From an uncultured Clostridia bacterium (GTDB lineage Bacteria > Bacillota > Clostridia > Christensenellales > Aristaeellaceae), in NCBI GenBank assembly GCA_934663595.1, contig CAKUKM010000004.1, positions 62,001-126,000 of the forward strand: DNA of 64,000 nt. Direction: 5' to 3'. Of the stretch, positions 17,971 through 25,405 are shown piece after piece. The notes below the pieces were generated by a model. That model ran no database searches. It saw only the letters and a program-made list of their open reading frames with translations, and was not told where the DNA came from. Made by a program: the position numbers and the translations under genes. Position 1 is the first letter of the stretch. Each line of letters opens with the position of its first letter.

Positions 17971-18000
17971 AAAAAAATCGCCGCCCGGAAGGAGCGGCGA
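17971..18000 (-). terminator. Rho-independent terminator after the small membrane protein gene
   Basis: On the reverse strand a TCGCCGC / GCGGCGA stem is followed by seven T residues, just past the stop of the gene at 18007. Confidence 0.85.
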
Positions 18001-18006
18001 GGGAGG

Positions 18007-18342
18007 TTATTCGGCATCGCTTTGTGATTCGGATTCCTGCGCGTCGGCCTTGTCATCTTCGTTTTGCGATTCGGATTCCTGTGCGTCGGCCTTGACCATC
18101 AGATTGGCGATTACGGCGCTGTTTTCAACCAGCTCGCCGAAGCCGTCGAGCAGCAGCGCGGTGATCAACGAGGACAGCGTGCCGCCGATCAATATGGCGA
18201 AGCCAATGCCGATCAATGCGCCGCCGCCGCGATAACTTCCGGCTCCGTAAAGGATAAAGCCGAGACCGGCGAGGATGGATGCGCCGAGTCCAACAGCGCG
18301 CACCAGGGTAGCCAGGTTTTTGATTCTGCCGCCGATTTTCAT
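18007..18342 (-). CDS. Small two-helix membrane protein with acidic repeated tail
   Basis: A 111-residue protein I do not recognise. Two transmembrane helices (about residues 13-33 and 40-63), rich in Gly and Ala, are followed by an acidic C-terminal tail with a direct repeat of KADAQESESQ. The repeat is also visible in DNA as two near-identical 30-base units separated by 12 bases, suggesting a recent internal duplication. The start is supported by AAGGAGGAAAATCC. It lies 12 bases downstream of another small membrane protein gene on the same strand and ends at a strong terminator, so the two are probably one operon. Confidence 0.75.
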   Translation of the reverse strand: MKIGGRIKNLATLVRAVGLGASILAGLGFILYGAGSYRGGGALIGIGFAILIGGTLSSLITALLLDGFGELVENSAVIANLMVKADAQESESQNEDDKADAQESESQSDAE

Positions 18343-18354
18343 GGATTTTCCTCC

Positions 18355-18939
18355 TTAATAATGATGCTGCTTTTTATAGGATTCCAGATAGGAATCGGAT
18401 TCGGTGGATTCCTGCCTTCGAGAAAACTGGAACGGACAAAGCATCGCTACGCTCAATACGAAATGAGGTAAGGCGTCGGATATGCATTCCACTATAAGCG
18501 ACGGTAGGCTTATTATTGATGAGCGAAAAGTTGGTAGAAGAAGAAAAAATGTTGAAATACAAGATGCTAGCCCGCTGCAAACTAGGATGATTGCGGGAAT
18601 TTTTCGGTTCTTTATAACGCCGAATAGCACCAGTCCCAGCAGCATATCGGGCAGGAGACATAATAAAACCCAACCGATGTCGCTGAATGATTGCATGGAA
18701 GAGAAAGTATCGTAGAGAGCATAAAGCAGATAGAGGATACCCGTGATGTAGGCCGCAGTCTTTCGATTTCGTGCAATCAGAATGAGCGTCGCTATGGGAA
18801 ACAGGACAGGGAAGAATATGGAGATTACATTGAAAAAGCCAATTGTGGTATAGGCCAGAACGTTTGCCCAATAAACCAGATACAGAACGCTCAAAATGAG
18901 CAATACCGGGTACGTCCATTTGTTCGCTTTCGCTTTCAC
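18355..18939 (-). CDS. Hypothetical multi-pass membrane protein
   Basis: A protein of about 194 residues with five or six hydrophobic helices and a short polar C-terminus. I do not recognise the family. I chose GTG at 18939 (KAKANKWTYP follows) because AAGGAG is nine bases upstream. A TTG at 18957 is possible but lacks a site. Base composition is clearly lower in GC than in the surrounding genes, and codons such as ATA and AGA/AGG are common, suggesting relatively recent acquisition. A TAAAAT -10 with a TTAACT -35 lies upstream on the reverse strand. Confidence 0.65.
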   Translation of the reverse strand: MKAKANKWTYPVLLILSVLYLVYWANVLAYTTIGFFNVISIFFPVLFPIATLILIARNRKTAAYITGILYLLYALYDTFSSMQSFSDIGWVLLCLLPDMLLGLVLFGVIKNRKIPAIILVCSGLASCISTFFLLLPTFRSSIISLPSLIVECISDALPHFVLSVAMLCPFQFSRRQESTESDSYLESYKKQHHY

Positions 18940-18957
18940 TTCAAACCGCTCCTTCAA

Positions 18958-19201
18958 TTTCTGACTGCCTATATTTTATCAGGGAGGGATAAAAAGTTAA
19001 TGTGATAATGGTTATAAACATGTAAATGAACAGCGATTTGCAAGCCACGCCGCACAAATCTTGAAACCTTTCGTCTTTGTCCGGCTTTCTTTCCTCGGAA
19101 TTCGCCTGGAAAAGTCGATTTTGCAGGATTGTTTTTGCGTTCATTCAAATTTTAACCGAATATTCGCTCTTTTACGCGTGAATCTGGGCGATTGAATCGC
19201 A
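18958..19201. other. Low-GC intergenic region, no gene seen
   Basis: An AT-rich gap between divergent genes. I see promoter-like hexamers on both strands but no convincing coding sequence, RNA or repeat. A short reverse-strand open frame here (18941-19144) has no ribosome binding site and no family resemblance. Confidence 0.6.
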
Positions 19202-19207
19202 TATAAT
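19202..19207 (+). promoter_or_regulatory. -10 element for the aminotransferase gene
   Basis: A perfect TATAAT 44 bases before the ATG at 19251. No clear -35 hexamer is present at 17 bases, so activity may depend on an extended context or an activator. Confidence 0.4.
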
Positions 19208-19250
19208 GTCATTATCTTATGCGGCATGGCCGCTGAAAGGACGTAACGAT

Positions 19251-20450
19251 ATGCCTCTTTCGCTTTCCGAGCGCACGCTCGCTATTTCTCCGTCGGTCAC
19301 GCTGGCCGTCGACTCGCGCGCCAAGCAGCTTCGCGCCGAGGGCATGGACGTAATCGGCTTTTCCGCCGGCGAACCGGATTTCTGCACGCCGGAATACATC
19401 AACGACGCCGGCAAATTCGCCATCGACGCCGGCATTACGCGCTATACGCCCGTTGCGGGCACGCTCGACCTGCGCCAGAAGATCTGCGAAAAGTTCTTCC
19501 GCGACAATTCCGTGGAGTATACGCCCGCGGAGGTGATCGTCTCCAGCGGCGCGAAGCAGTCGATCTTTACGGCGCTGAACGCGATTTTGAATCCCGGCGA
19601 CGAGGTGCTTCTGCCCTCTCCGTGCTGGCTGAGCTATCCGGAGATGGTGCGCATGGCGGGCGGCGTGCCGGTAATGGTGCACGGCTATGAGGAAAACAAT
19701 TTCGTCGTGACCGCCGATATGCTGCGCCCGTACGTGACCGAAAAGACCAAGGCGCTGATCATCAACAGCCCGAACAACCCGAACGGCTGCGTATGGAGCC
19801 ACGACGAGCTGATGGCGATCGCGGAGCTGGCGGTGGAATGCGGATTCTACGTCATTTCCGACGAAATCTATGAAAAGCTGATTTACGACGGCGAAAAGCA
19901 CTACTGCATGGCGTCGTTCGGCCCGGAAATCAAGAAGCAGTGCATCGTGGTCAACGGCGTATCCAAGACCTACGCGATGACCGGCTGGCGCATCGGCTAT
20001 GCGGCGGGCCCGAAGCCGATCATCAAGGCGATGACCTCGTTCCAGAGCCATGCGGCGAGCAACGCGAACTCCATCGCGCAGTACGCGGCCGCGACGGCGA
20101 TCTCCTGCGGCGACAAGTATATTCGATCGATGATTGAGGAATACAACGCGCGCCGCCGCCTGATGCACCGTATGGTGAACGATATCGACGGCATGAGCTG
20201 CAATCTGCCCAAGGGCGCGTTTTACATCATGGCCAGCCTGAAGGAAATCATCGGCCGGTCGCACAAGGGGCGCGTGATCGACGGCTCCACCCGCTTTGCC
20301 GAGATGCTGCTGGATGAAAAGCGCGTCGCGGTGGTGCCCGCGCTCGCGTTCGGCGACGACAATTACGTCCGCCTGAGCTACGCGGTCAGCCGCCAGAGCA
20401 TCGTCGAGGGCATGACCCGCATTCGCGATTTCGTGAACGAACTGGATTAA
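19251..20450 (+). CDS. Class I pyridoxal-phosphate aminotransferase (aspartate aminotransferase-like)
   Basis: A 399-residue fold-type I aminotransferase. The start at 19251 (MPLSLSERTLAISPSVTLAVDS) follows AAAGGA and fits the usual N-terminus of bacterial aspartate/aromatic aminotransferases. Visible features: FSAGEPDF (substrate-binding Gly), the SSGAKQSIF cofactor loop, NSPNNPNGCVW (the Asn that contacts PLP), DEIYEKLIYDG, and the Schiff-base lysine in VSKTYAMTGWRIGY. The C-terminal arginine region VRLSYAVS is present. It probably transfers amino groups between aspartate or another amino acid and 2-oxoglutarate in the cytoplasm. It is a single-gene unit with its own promoter and terminator. 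The exact substrate is not decidable. Confidence 0.93.
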   Translation: MPLSLSERTLAISPSVTLAVDSRAKQLRAEGMDVIGFSAGEPDFCTPEYINDAGKFAIDAGITRYTPVAGTLDLRQKICEKFFRDNSVEYTPAEVIVSSGAKQSIFTALNAILNPGDEVLLPSPCWLSYPEMVRMAGGVPVMVHGYEENNFVVTADMLRPYVTEKTKALIINSPNNPNGCVWSHDELMAIAELAVECGFYVISDEIYEKLIYDGEKHYCMASFGPEIKKQCIVVNGVSKTYAMTGWRIGYAAGPKPIIKAMTSFQSHAASNANSIAQYAAATAISCGDKYIRSMIEEYNARRRLMHRMVNDIDGMSCNLPKGAFYIMASLKEIIGRSHKGRVIDGSTRFAEMLLDEKRVAVVPALAFGDDNYVRLSYAVSRQSIVEGMTRIRDFVNELD

Positions 20451-20457
20451 AAGCGCA

Positions 20458-20497
20458 GCAGGCGCGGCCACAGAAAAACGTGGCTGCGCCTGCTTTT
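20458..20497 (+). terminator. Rho-independent terminator after the aminotransferase
   Basis: A 14-bp stem (GCAGGCGCGGCCAC / GTGGCTGCGCCTGC, one G-U pair) with an A-rich loop is followed by TTTT, eight bases after the stop codon. Confidence 0.9.
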
Positions 20498-20528
20498 GCC
20501 GTTTCAAGAATTTAAGATTGCGCCCGGA

Positions 20529-20557
20529 TTGATTTATCGCGCGGAGCGTGGTACAAT
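20529..20557 (+). promoter_or_regulatory. Promoter of the hydrolase/methyltransferase island
   Basis: -35 TTGATT (20529-20534), 17-base spacer and -10 TACAAT (20552-20557). Transcription would begin near 20564 and leave a leader of about 80 bases with two dyad elements before the first gene. Confidence 0.75.
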
Positions 20558-20573
20558 AGGGGCGAAAACGAGT

Positions 20574-20595
20574 TCTGCCGGATAGGCAGCTTTTT
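20574..20595 (+). promoter_or_regulatory. Leader hairpin with T-run (possible attenuator)
   Basis: CTGCC / GGCAG with a 5-base loop, then a C and five T residues, inside the leader transcript and before the first start codon. The short stem makes it a weak terminator at most. It may be an attenuation point, or chance. Confidence 0.35.
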
Positions 20596-20606
20596 ATCAA
20601 ATTTAA

Positions 20607-20622
20607 GTTAGATAAATCTAAC
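20607..20622 (+). promoter_or_regulatory. Palindromic operator candidate in the island leader
   Basis: GTTAGATAAATCTAAC is a perfect 16-bp dyad 22 bases before the first ATG. A related dyad with the same half-site spacing (GTTA-N8-TAAC, TCTAAC identical) lies just downstream of the predicted start of the ABC exporter transcript at 33382-33397. The size and symmetry suit a TetR- or MarR-type repressor, but no regulator gene lies within the island. Confidence 0.45.
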
Positions 20623-20643
20623 CACTGAAGGAGAGGACGAAGC

Positions 20644-21507
20644 ATGTCCAGACAGGCGACGGAGTTTCAGAAGAAGGAAATGAGCAAAATGTATCGCGGC
20701 AAGGCGATCTTCAAGCCCCTGAACACGGGCTGGATCGACGAGCATGTCGCGTGCGTGCGCGAATGAGTGGCGAACATTTTCTTTTACCGCAAGGGCGATA
20801 CAGTACTGATGATCGACGCGGGCTACAATTACGATCGCCTGGAGGAAAAGATGGGCTGGCTGGGCATCGATCCGCGGTCGATTCGCGATATTCTGGTCAC
20901 GCATCAGGACACGGACCACGTGGGCGCGGTGGAGGCCGACAGCCCGGGGCTATTCCGGAAGGCGAAGCTGTATGTGGGCGAAATTGAAAACCGGTATCTG
21001 ACCGGCGAAGTGCGCAGAAAGGTGATTTACCACCTCTACAAGCTGCCGCAGGTGACGATTCCGAATGAAAAGCGGCTCGTGAAGGACGGCGAAAAGCTCG
21101 ATATCGGCGGCGTTTCGGTGGAATGCTTCCTAGTGCCCGGGCACACGTGGGGGCATATGGTTTATCTGATCGACGAGAAATACCTGTTTACGGGCGATAC
21201 GATCTGGCTGGGCGCAGACGGCGGCTACAGCTTCATCTCCGCGCTGGCGGAGGACAATAAGCTGGCAGTTCGATCGCTGGCAGCGCTGGAGAAGAGGCTT
21301 CGGGCGCGCGGAATCAGGCCGATGTTCATTACCGGGCACACCGGCTGGACGGATAATTTCGAATTTGCCTTCGCGCATAAGGACGCGCTCTGCTCGCCGT
21401 TTAAGAAGCGCGCGCCCGATCCGACCGCGCCCTACGACGCGTACGACGAATCGGACGACACGCGGGAAAACGCGCGCCGCGGCTATTTGCAGGGGGTGGG
21501 CCGGTGA
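20644..21507 (+). CDS. MBL-fold metallo-hydrolase interrupted by an in-frame TGA
   Basis: A metallo-beta-lactamase-fold hydrolase. The frame opens at ATG 20644 with GGAGAGGA upstream and codes MSRQATEFQKKEM..., but codon 41 (20764-20766) is TGA. The same frame then continues as VANIFFYRKGDTVLMIDAGYNY to 21507. Metal ligands are intact: THQDTDHVG (HxxxDH type), the His in VPGHTWGHMVY, the Asp in FTGDTIW and the His in FITGHTGW. The 40 codons before the TGA read like the normal N-terminus of this family, so I treat it as one gene of 287 amino-acid codons. The TGA could be a nonsense mutation, a sequencing error, a recoded codon, or mark reinitiation at the GTG immediately after it (20767). It heads the island. 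Confidence 0.7.
20764..20766 (+). other. In-frame TGA codon in the MBL-fold gene
   Basis: Codon 41 of the frame starting at 20644. Context is CVRE-stop-VANIFFY. The following GTG overlaps nothing but abuts the TGA, so termination-reinitiation is conceivable. I could not see a convincing bacterial SECIS hairpin in the bases that follow. Confidence 0.9.
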
Positions 21508-22250
21508 GGATTTACGCATTCGGCAATCCGGACGCGCCGGCGATTTTGCTTTTGCCCGGCACGTGCTGCCATTGGAAGAGCAATTTCGGGCGCGTGATAC
21601 CGCTGCTGGAGCGGGATTTTCGCGTGCTGTGCGCGAGCTACGACGGCTTTGACGAGACGGAGAGCGCGGAGTTTCCCGGCATGATCGAGGAAACGGAGAA
21701 GCTCGAGGCGTATATCCAAAAGAATTGCGGCGGGCGGATTCGCGCGGCTTACGGCTGCTCGCTGGGCGGCTCGTTCGTGGGGCTGCTCGCGGCGCGGGGG
21801 AATATCCATATGGACGCGGGCATTCTCGGCAGCTCCGATCTCGATCAGGCGCCGAAATGGCTCGCGAAGCTGGAAACGAAGCTGATGCTTCCGATGATTT
21901 ACCCGATGATCCACGACGGCAAAATCTCGAAGAGCATCTCCAAACGGCAAAGCTCCGAATACGAGCGCGCGTTCATGGAAATGTTCGGCGGCGCGCGGCC
22001 GTACGTCACGCGGCGCAGCTGCGAAACGCAGTTCTATTCCGATCTGATTACGCCGCTGCCGGACAAAATCGACGTTCCCGGAACGCGGATTCACATTTTT
22101 TACGCGCTGAGAATGGGCAAAAAGTATCGCGCGCGCTATGAGAGGCATTTCCGGAATCCCGTGATTCACGAGCAGGATCTGCGCCACGAAGAGCTGCTGG
22201 CCTGCCATCCGGAGCGCTGGGCGCAGCTGGTTAAGAGCATTGCGGAATAG
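21504..22250 (+). CDS. Alpha/beta hydrolase, island copy 1
   Basis: A 248-residue alpha/beta-hydrolase-fold protein. The GTG start overlaps the previous stop (GTGA) and is preceded by AGGGGG. The oxyanion region is LLLPGTCCHW near residue 17, and the nucleophile elbow is AYGCSLGGSFVG near residue 83 (Ser in GCSLGG). A catalytic acid and a late His (RHEELLACHPERW) are plausible. No signal peptide, so cytoplasmic. It is followed 12 bases later by a thiazoline-hydrolase-family gene and then a methyltransferase, and the same gene types recur further along. Substrate unknown. It could be an esterase or thioesterase. Confidence 0.8.
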   Translation: MRIYAFGNPDAPAILLLPGTCCHWKSNFGRVIPLLERDFRVLCASYDGFDETESAEFPGMIEETEKLEAYIQKNCGGRIRAAYGCSLGGSFVGLLAARGNIHMDAGILGSSDLDQAPKWLAKLETKLMLPMIYPMIHDGKISKSISKRQSSEYERAFMEMFGGARPYVTRRSCETQFYSDLITPLPDKIDVPGTRIHIFYALRMGKKYRARYERHFRNPVIHEQDLRHEELLACHPERWAQLVKSIAE

Positions 22251-22262
22251 GAGGGCTGAAGC

Positions 22263-22964
22263 ATGAAGGATCGCGATCTGAAATTCGACCGCAGCTGCCA
22301 TGTGCTGTACACGCGGCCGTGCAAAAAGCAGATTCGGAGGAAAATTGCGCTGCACTATCCGCCCGAGGAGCGCGAGGCGGTCTGGACGCGCGTTCAGAAG
22401 CAGTACGAGCGCTTTCTCTCCGACTGGCGCACCGATCTGGGCGGCAAGAAGAACTTCCACAACGGCCGCGGCGGCAATTACGATTGCATCGCGCTGATGG
22501 CGTATTACGTGGTCTGCCGGGACAAGACGAGTCTGGACGAGATCGAGGAAATGGAGGGCGCGCTGTTCCTGCCGGCGTTTAAGAAGCTGAAATTCGTAAA
22601 CTGCAATCGGCCGATCTTCAAAAAGCTGCTGCATCGCGCGTTTCAGAATGCGAAGAAGCAGTGCGACCGCTGGGGCGATTTTGAAATGCATCTCGCGCCG
22701 TTTGACAAAAACGGGCCGATTTACTATGAATTCACCCGCTGTCCCACGGCGGAATTTGCCAGGCAGCACGATCTGCTCGAGGTCATGCCCGCGCTGTGCA
22801 ATCCGGATTACACGGGCATGGAGCTGATTCACGCGCGGCTGGTGCGCACCACGACGTGTGCCAACGGCTGCAAATGCGATTACACGATCTGCGGCGATTG
22901 CGACGAATATCTGAAGGCGCATCCCGAATACCGCGATTCGGCGGGCTACAGGAGGAATCGATGA
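22263..22964 (+). CDS. L-2-amino-thiazoline-4-carboxylate hydrolase family protein, copy 1
   Basis: A 233-residue protein matching the pattern of the L-2-amino-thiazoline-4-carboxylic acid (ATC) hydrolase family. It has a helical N-terminal half, then FTRCPTAEFARQHDLLEVMPALCNPDY (the conserved 'CP...MP.LC..DY' core), then RTTTCANGCKCDYTICGD at the C-terminus, where the family has a conserved Gly-x-x-x-CD motif. The characterised Pseudomonas enzyme opens a thiazoline ring on the way to L-cysteine, but most family members in Clostridia are uncharacterised. The stop overlaps the next start (ATGA). Three distinct paralogues occur in this island. Confidence 0.75.
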   Translation: MKDRDLKFDRSCHVLYTRPCKKQIRRKIALHYPPEEREAVWTRVQKQYERFLSDWRTDLGGKKNFHNGRGGNYDCIALMAYYVVCRDKTSLDEIEEMEGALFLPAFKKLKFVNCNRPIFKKLLHRAFQNAKKQCDRWGDFEMHLAPFDKNGPIYYEFTRCPTAEFARQHDLLEVMPALCNPDYTGMELIHARLVRTTTCANGCKCDYTICGDCDEYLKAHPEYRDSAGYRRNR

Positions 22965-23800
22965 AAACTGCGATTGAGAAAAACACCGTTCAGGAAACGC
23001 TGGTGATTCCGCTGTACGGGCGGAAAATGTGCTCGGAGCTGTATCCTAAGCTGTTTTACGACGAGACGGCCATTCGCCTGATCGACAGCGTGGATTATGA
23101 TTTTTCGCTGCTGGAGAGGAAATCCAGAAGCATGATGCAGCGCTTCGGCTTCCTCGAAGCGGCGATGCGGCAGAACGATCTGGCGTGGGAGGTGCGCGAT
23201 TATCTGAAGGCGCATCCGCGCGCAGCGGTGGTGAATCTGGGCTGCGGGCTGGACGATACCGCCCGGCGGTGCGACAACGGCGCGTGCCGGATGTACAATC
23301 TTGATTTCCCGGAGGTGATCGCCGCGCGCAACCAGCTGCTGCCCGCGGGCGAGCGCGAGCAGAACGTCGCGTGCGATTTGAATGATTTTTCGTGGATGCG
23401 GCAAATCGACGCCTCCGGCGGCGCGGTGTTCTTCGCGGCGGGCGTGTTCTATTATTTCCTGACCGATCAGGTGCGGGCGCTGGTTCGCGCGATGGCGGAG
23501 GCGTTTCCGGGAGGCCGGCTGGTGTTCGACGCGGCGGGCAAATCGGCGGTGAAGCTGATGCTGAAGACGTGGATTCAAACGGCGAAGATTCAGGACGTCG
23601 GCGCGTATTTCGCGGTTTCGGACGCAAAGCGCGAGCTCTCCGGCTGGTGCGAGGGGCTGCGCGTTTCCAGCCGGGGCTACATGCTGGGCTATCAGGATCT
23701 GCGCGATCCGGCGGTGAGCGGGTTCTTCCGATTCCTCGCCAAAGTGGGCGACGGAATGATGAAAATGCAGATTGTGCGGCTGGAATTCAAAGGAGAATAG
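22961..23800 (+). CDS. LCM-type class I SAM methyltransferase, copy 1
   Basis: A 279-residue SAM-dependent methyltransferase of the leucine carboxyl methyltransferase-like group, which includes O-methyltransferases of polyketide-type pathways. The start at 22961 has GGAGG and overlaps the previous stop. Features: LYGRKMCSELYPKLFYDETAIRL near the N-terminus (conserved in the group), the SAM loop VVNLGCGLDDTARR (about residues 83-96), and MYNLDFPEVI, where the acidic residue at the strand end contacts the ribose. FFAAGVFYYF follows at motif IV. It probably methylates a carboxylate or hydroxyl of a small molecule made by the neighbouring enzymes, but this is inference. Confidence 0.82.
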   Translation: MKTAIEKNTVQETLVIPLYGRKMCSELYPKLFYDETAIRLIDSVDYDFSLLERKSRSMMQRFGFLEAAMRQNDLAWEVRDYLKAHPRAAVVNLGCGLDDTARRCDNGACRMYNLDFPEVIAARNQLLPAGEREQNVACDLNDFSWMRQIDASGGAVFFAAGVFYYFLTDQVRALVRAMAEAFPGGRLVFDAAGKSAVKLMLKTWIQTAKIQDVGAYFAVSDAKRELSGWCEGLRVSSRGYMLGYQDLRDPAVSGFFRFLAKVGDGMMKMQIVRLEFKGE

Positions 23801-23803
23801 GGC

Positions 23804-24730
23804 ATGAAGCACATTCATTTTGATGTGGAGAAGGACGGGTTTTACGGCGCGTATTGGGCATGCGATTCCGATTGCGCGCTGATTGCGATGCTGGGCGACG
23901 ATCCGGAGGACTATCTGGCGCGCTCGTCGGTGAAATGGGTGCTCCGGCAGGGCGTGAACGTAATGACCATGTCGCCGGGCAAAAAGGACTACGGCCACCA
24001 CAATTACCCGCTGGAGCGCATCGAGCGGGCGATGGAATGGCTGAAGGCGCGCGGCAATCGCAAAATCGGCATCGTCGGCGCGTCCACGACCGGTACGCTC
24101 GCGCTCACGGCGAGCGCGATGCTTCCGGGTTTTACGCTGACCATCGCGCTTACGCCCAGCGATTTCATCTGGCAGGGCTTCATGCAGGGCAAAAGGGACG
24201 GCTGCGGCGAATGGCCGATCGAGGGCGAATCGCTGTTTTCCTATCGCGGAAAGCCGCTGCCCTATATGCCGTTCAACGTGCAGCATCCGCAATACTGGCA
24301 GAAGATGGAGGCGGAGGCCAAGCGCACAGGCAACAAAATCGCGTCGCGCGAGCTGTTTGACGATTCCGAGGCCGCGCACCCGATCACCGAGGCGGAGACG
24401 ATCCCGGTGGAGGCCATTCGCGGCCGGCTTTTGCTGATCGGCGCGGAGGACGATTGCCTGTGGGACACGGCCAAATACATTCGCCGCATGGAAAAGCGCC
24501 TTGCGGAAAGGCCGCACGAGTGCGCGGTCGAGGCCGTGGTCTATCCGCACGCGACGCATTTCGTGTTCCCGGAGGGCATGATGCGGACGATGCTGCCGGT
24601 GGGCTCGGGGCTGTTTGCGAAAATGATGTTCAAGGCGGCGCGGGAATATCCGCGGGAATGCCGGGCGGCGCGATGCGATATCGATCGCCGCGGAACGGCC
24701 GCGATTGCGAAATGGAGGCGGGAAAAATGA
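23804..24730 (+). CDS. Alpha/beta hydrolase, BAAT/acyl-CoA thioesterase-like, island copy 2
   Basis: A 308-residue alpha/beta hydrolase starting 4 bases after the methyltransferase stop. The nucleophile elbow is IVGASTTGTLAL near residue 97 (Ser in GASTTG), with a long cap insertion between about 130 and 200 containing FIWQGF and Tyr/Trp-rich stretches. The acid is probably in LLLIGAEDDCLWDT and the histidine in VYPHATHFVFPE. This arrangement resembles the C-terminal domain of acyl-CoA thioester hydrolases/bile acid-CoA:amino acid N-acyltransferases, which act on thioesters. Its ATGA overlap with the next gene suggests tight coupling to the second thiazoline-hydrolase-family protein. Confidence 0.78.
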   Translation: MKHIHFDVEKDGFYGAYWACDSDCALIAMLGDDPEDYLARSSVKWVLRQGVNVMTMSPGKKDYGHHNYPLERIERAMEWLKARGNRKIGIVGASTTGTLALTASAMLPGFTLTIALTPSDFIWQGFMQGKRDGCGEWPIEGESLFSYRGKPLPYMPFNVQHPQYWQKMEAEAKRTGNKIASRELFDDSEAAHPITEAETIPVEAIRGRLLLIGAEDDCLWDTAKYIRRMEKRLAERPHECAVEAVVYPHATHFVFPEGMMRTMLPVGSGLFAKMMFKAAREYPRECRAARCDIDRRGTAAIAKWRREK

Positions 24731-25371
24731 AATACGCGGGAATGCCGATGGGCATGTGGGCGCTGTTCGCGCGTTCGTTTCGCGCGCAGCTGACGGAGGT
24801 GTTCGGCTATGATTCCGCGGAGGCAAAGCGCATTGCGCGCGCGGCGAAGCCGAAATACCGAAGGATCATTTCGGAAATTCCCGAATTTGAAAAGGGCGAC
24901 CGGTTCAAGATGAACATCGTCAACTGCGCGATGCTGGGCGCGTTTATCCTTTCAATGCCCGCACGGCCGGACGTGGAAAGGCTGACCGATTATTACGCGC
25001 GCGCGATGATGACCGGGATGATGCGATGGTTTTGCCGGAAGAGCGGCAAGGCCAAATTCACGCCGAAGGACATTGCGGGCATGAAGGCTACGGCCGCGCT
25101 GAAGGCCGCCGATCGCAATCCCTATTCCTGGAATATGGATTATTACGAATACCCGGACGGCGGCGGTTACGAGGCGCGATTCACGAAATGCGGTATCTGC
25201 GTGCTGATGAAGAAGCTGGGCCTGTACGACCTGACGCCCGCGCTGTGCCATCTGGATTACACCATGAGCGAGGCCGGCGGCAGCTCGGATTTCGTGCGGG
25301 AATACACGCTGGCCTCCGGCGGGCCCTGCTGCGATTGCGGATACAGAAAAAAGCGGATTTCGAGGGCGTAG
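24727..25371 (+). CDS. ATC hydrolase family protein, copy 2
   Basis: A 214-residue member of the L-2-amino-thiazoline-4-carboxylate hydrolase-like family, starting at the ATG that overlaps the previous stop. The C-terminal core reads ARFTKCGICVLMKKLGLYDLTPALCHLDYTM, then LASGGPCCDCGYRKK, so the 'C..C......P.LC..DY' and terminal Gly-x-x-CxCG pattern is kept. It is shorter than copy 1 and much diverged, so the copies are unlikely to be redundant. A helix around residue 60 (MLGAFILSM) may pack against a partner. Function unproven. Confidence 0.72.
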   Translation: MKYAGMPMGMWALFARSFRAQLTEVFGYDSAEAKRIARAAKPKYRRIISEIPEFEKGDRFKMNIVNCAMLGAFILSMPARPDVERLTDYYARAMMTGMMRWFCRKSGKAKFTPKDIAGMKATAALKAADRNPYSWNMDYYEYPDGGGYEARFTKCGICVLMKKLGLYDLTPALCHLDYTMSEAGGSSDFVREYTLASGGPCCDCGYRKKRISRA

Positions 25372-25405
25372 GGACGCGCCCGGTCTGAACAGGAGGCGGC
25401 ATTGC

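Noticed and set aside
18941..19144. A 67-codon reverse-strand open frame
   Set aside because: No ribosome binding site, no recognised family, and it overlaps the upstream region of a better-supported gene.
19212..20645. A 477-codon reverse-strand open frame
   Set aside because: Antisense of the aminotransferase, which has the PLP lysine and its own promoter and terminator.
20764..20830. SECIS element after the in-frame TGA
   Set aside because: I could not draw a stable hairpin with a suitable apical loop at the right distance. Selenocysteine remains possible but unsupported.
22946..24826. A 626-codon reverse-strand open frame across the island
   Set aside because: Antisense of a methyltransferase and an alpha/beta hydrolase whose motifs and coupled starts are clear.
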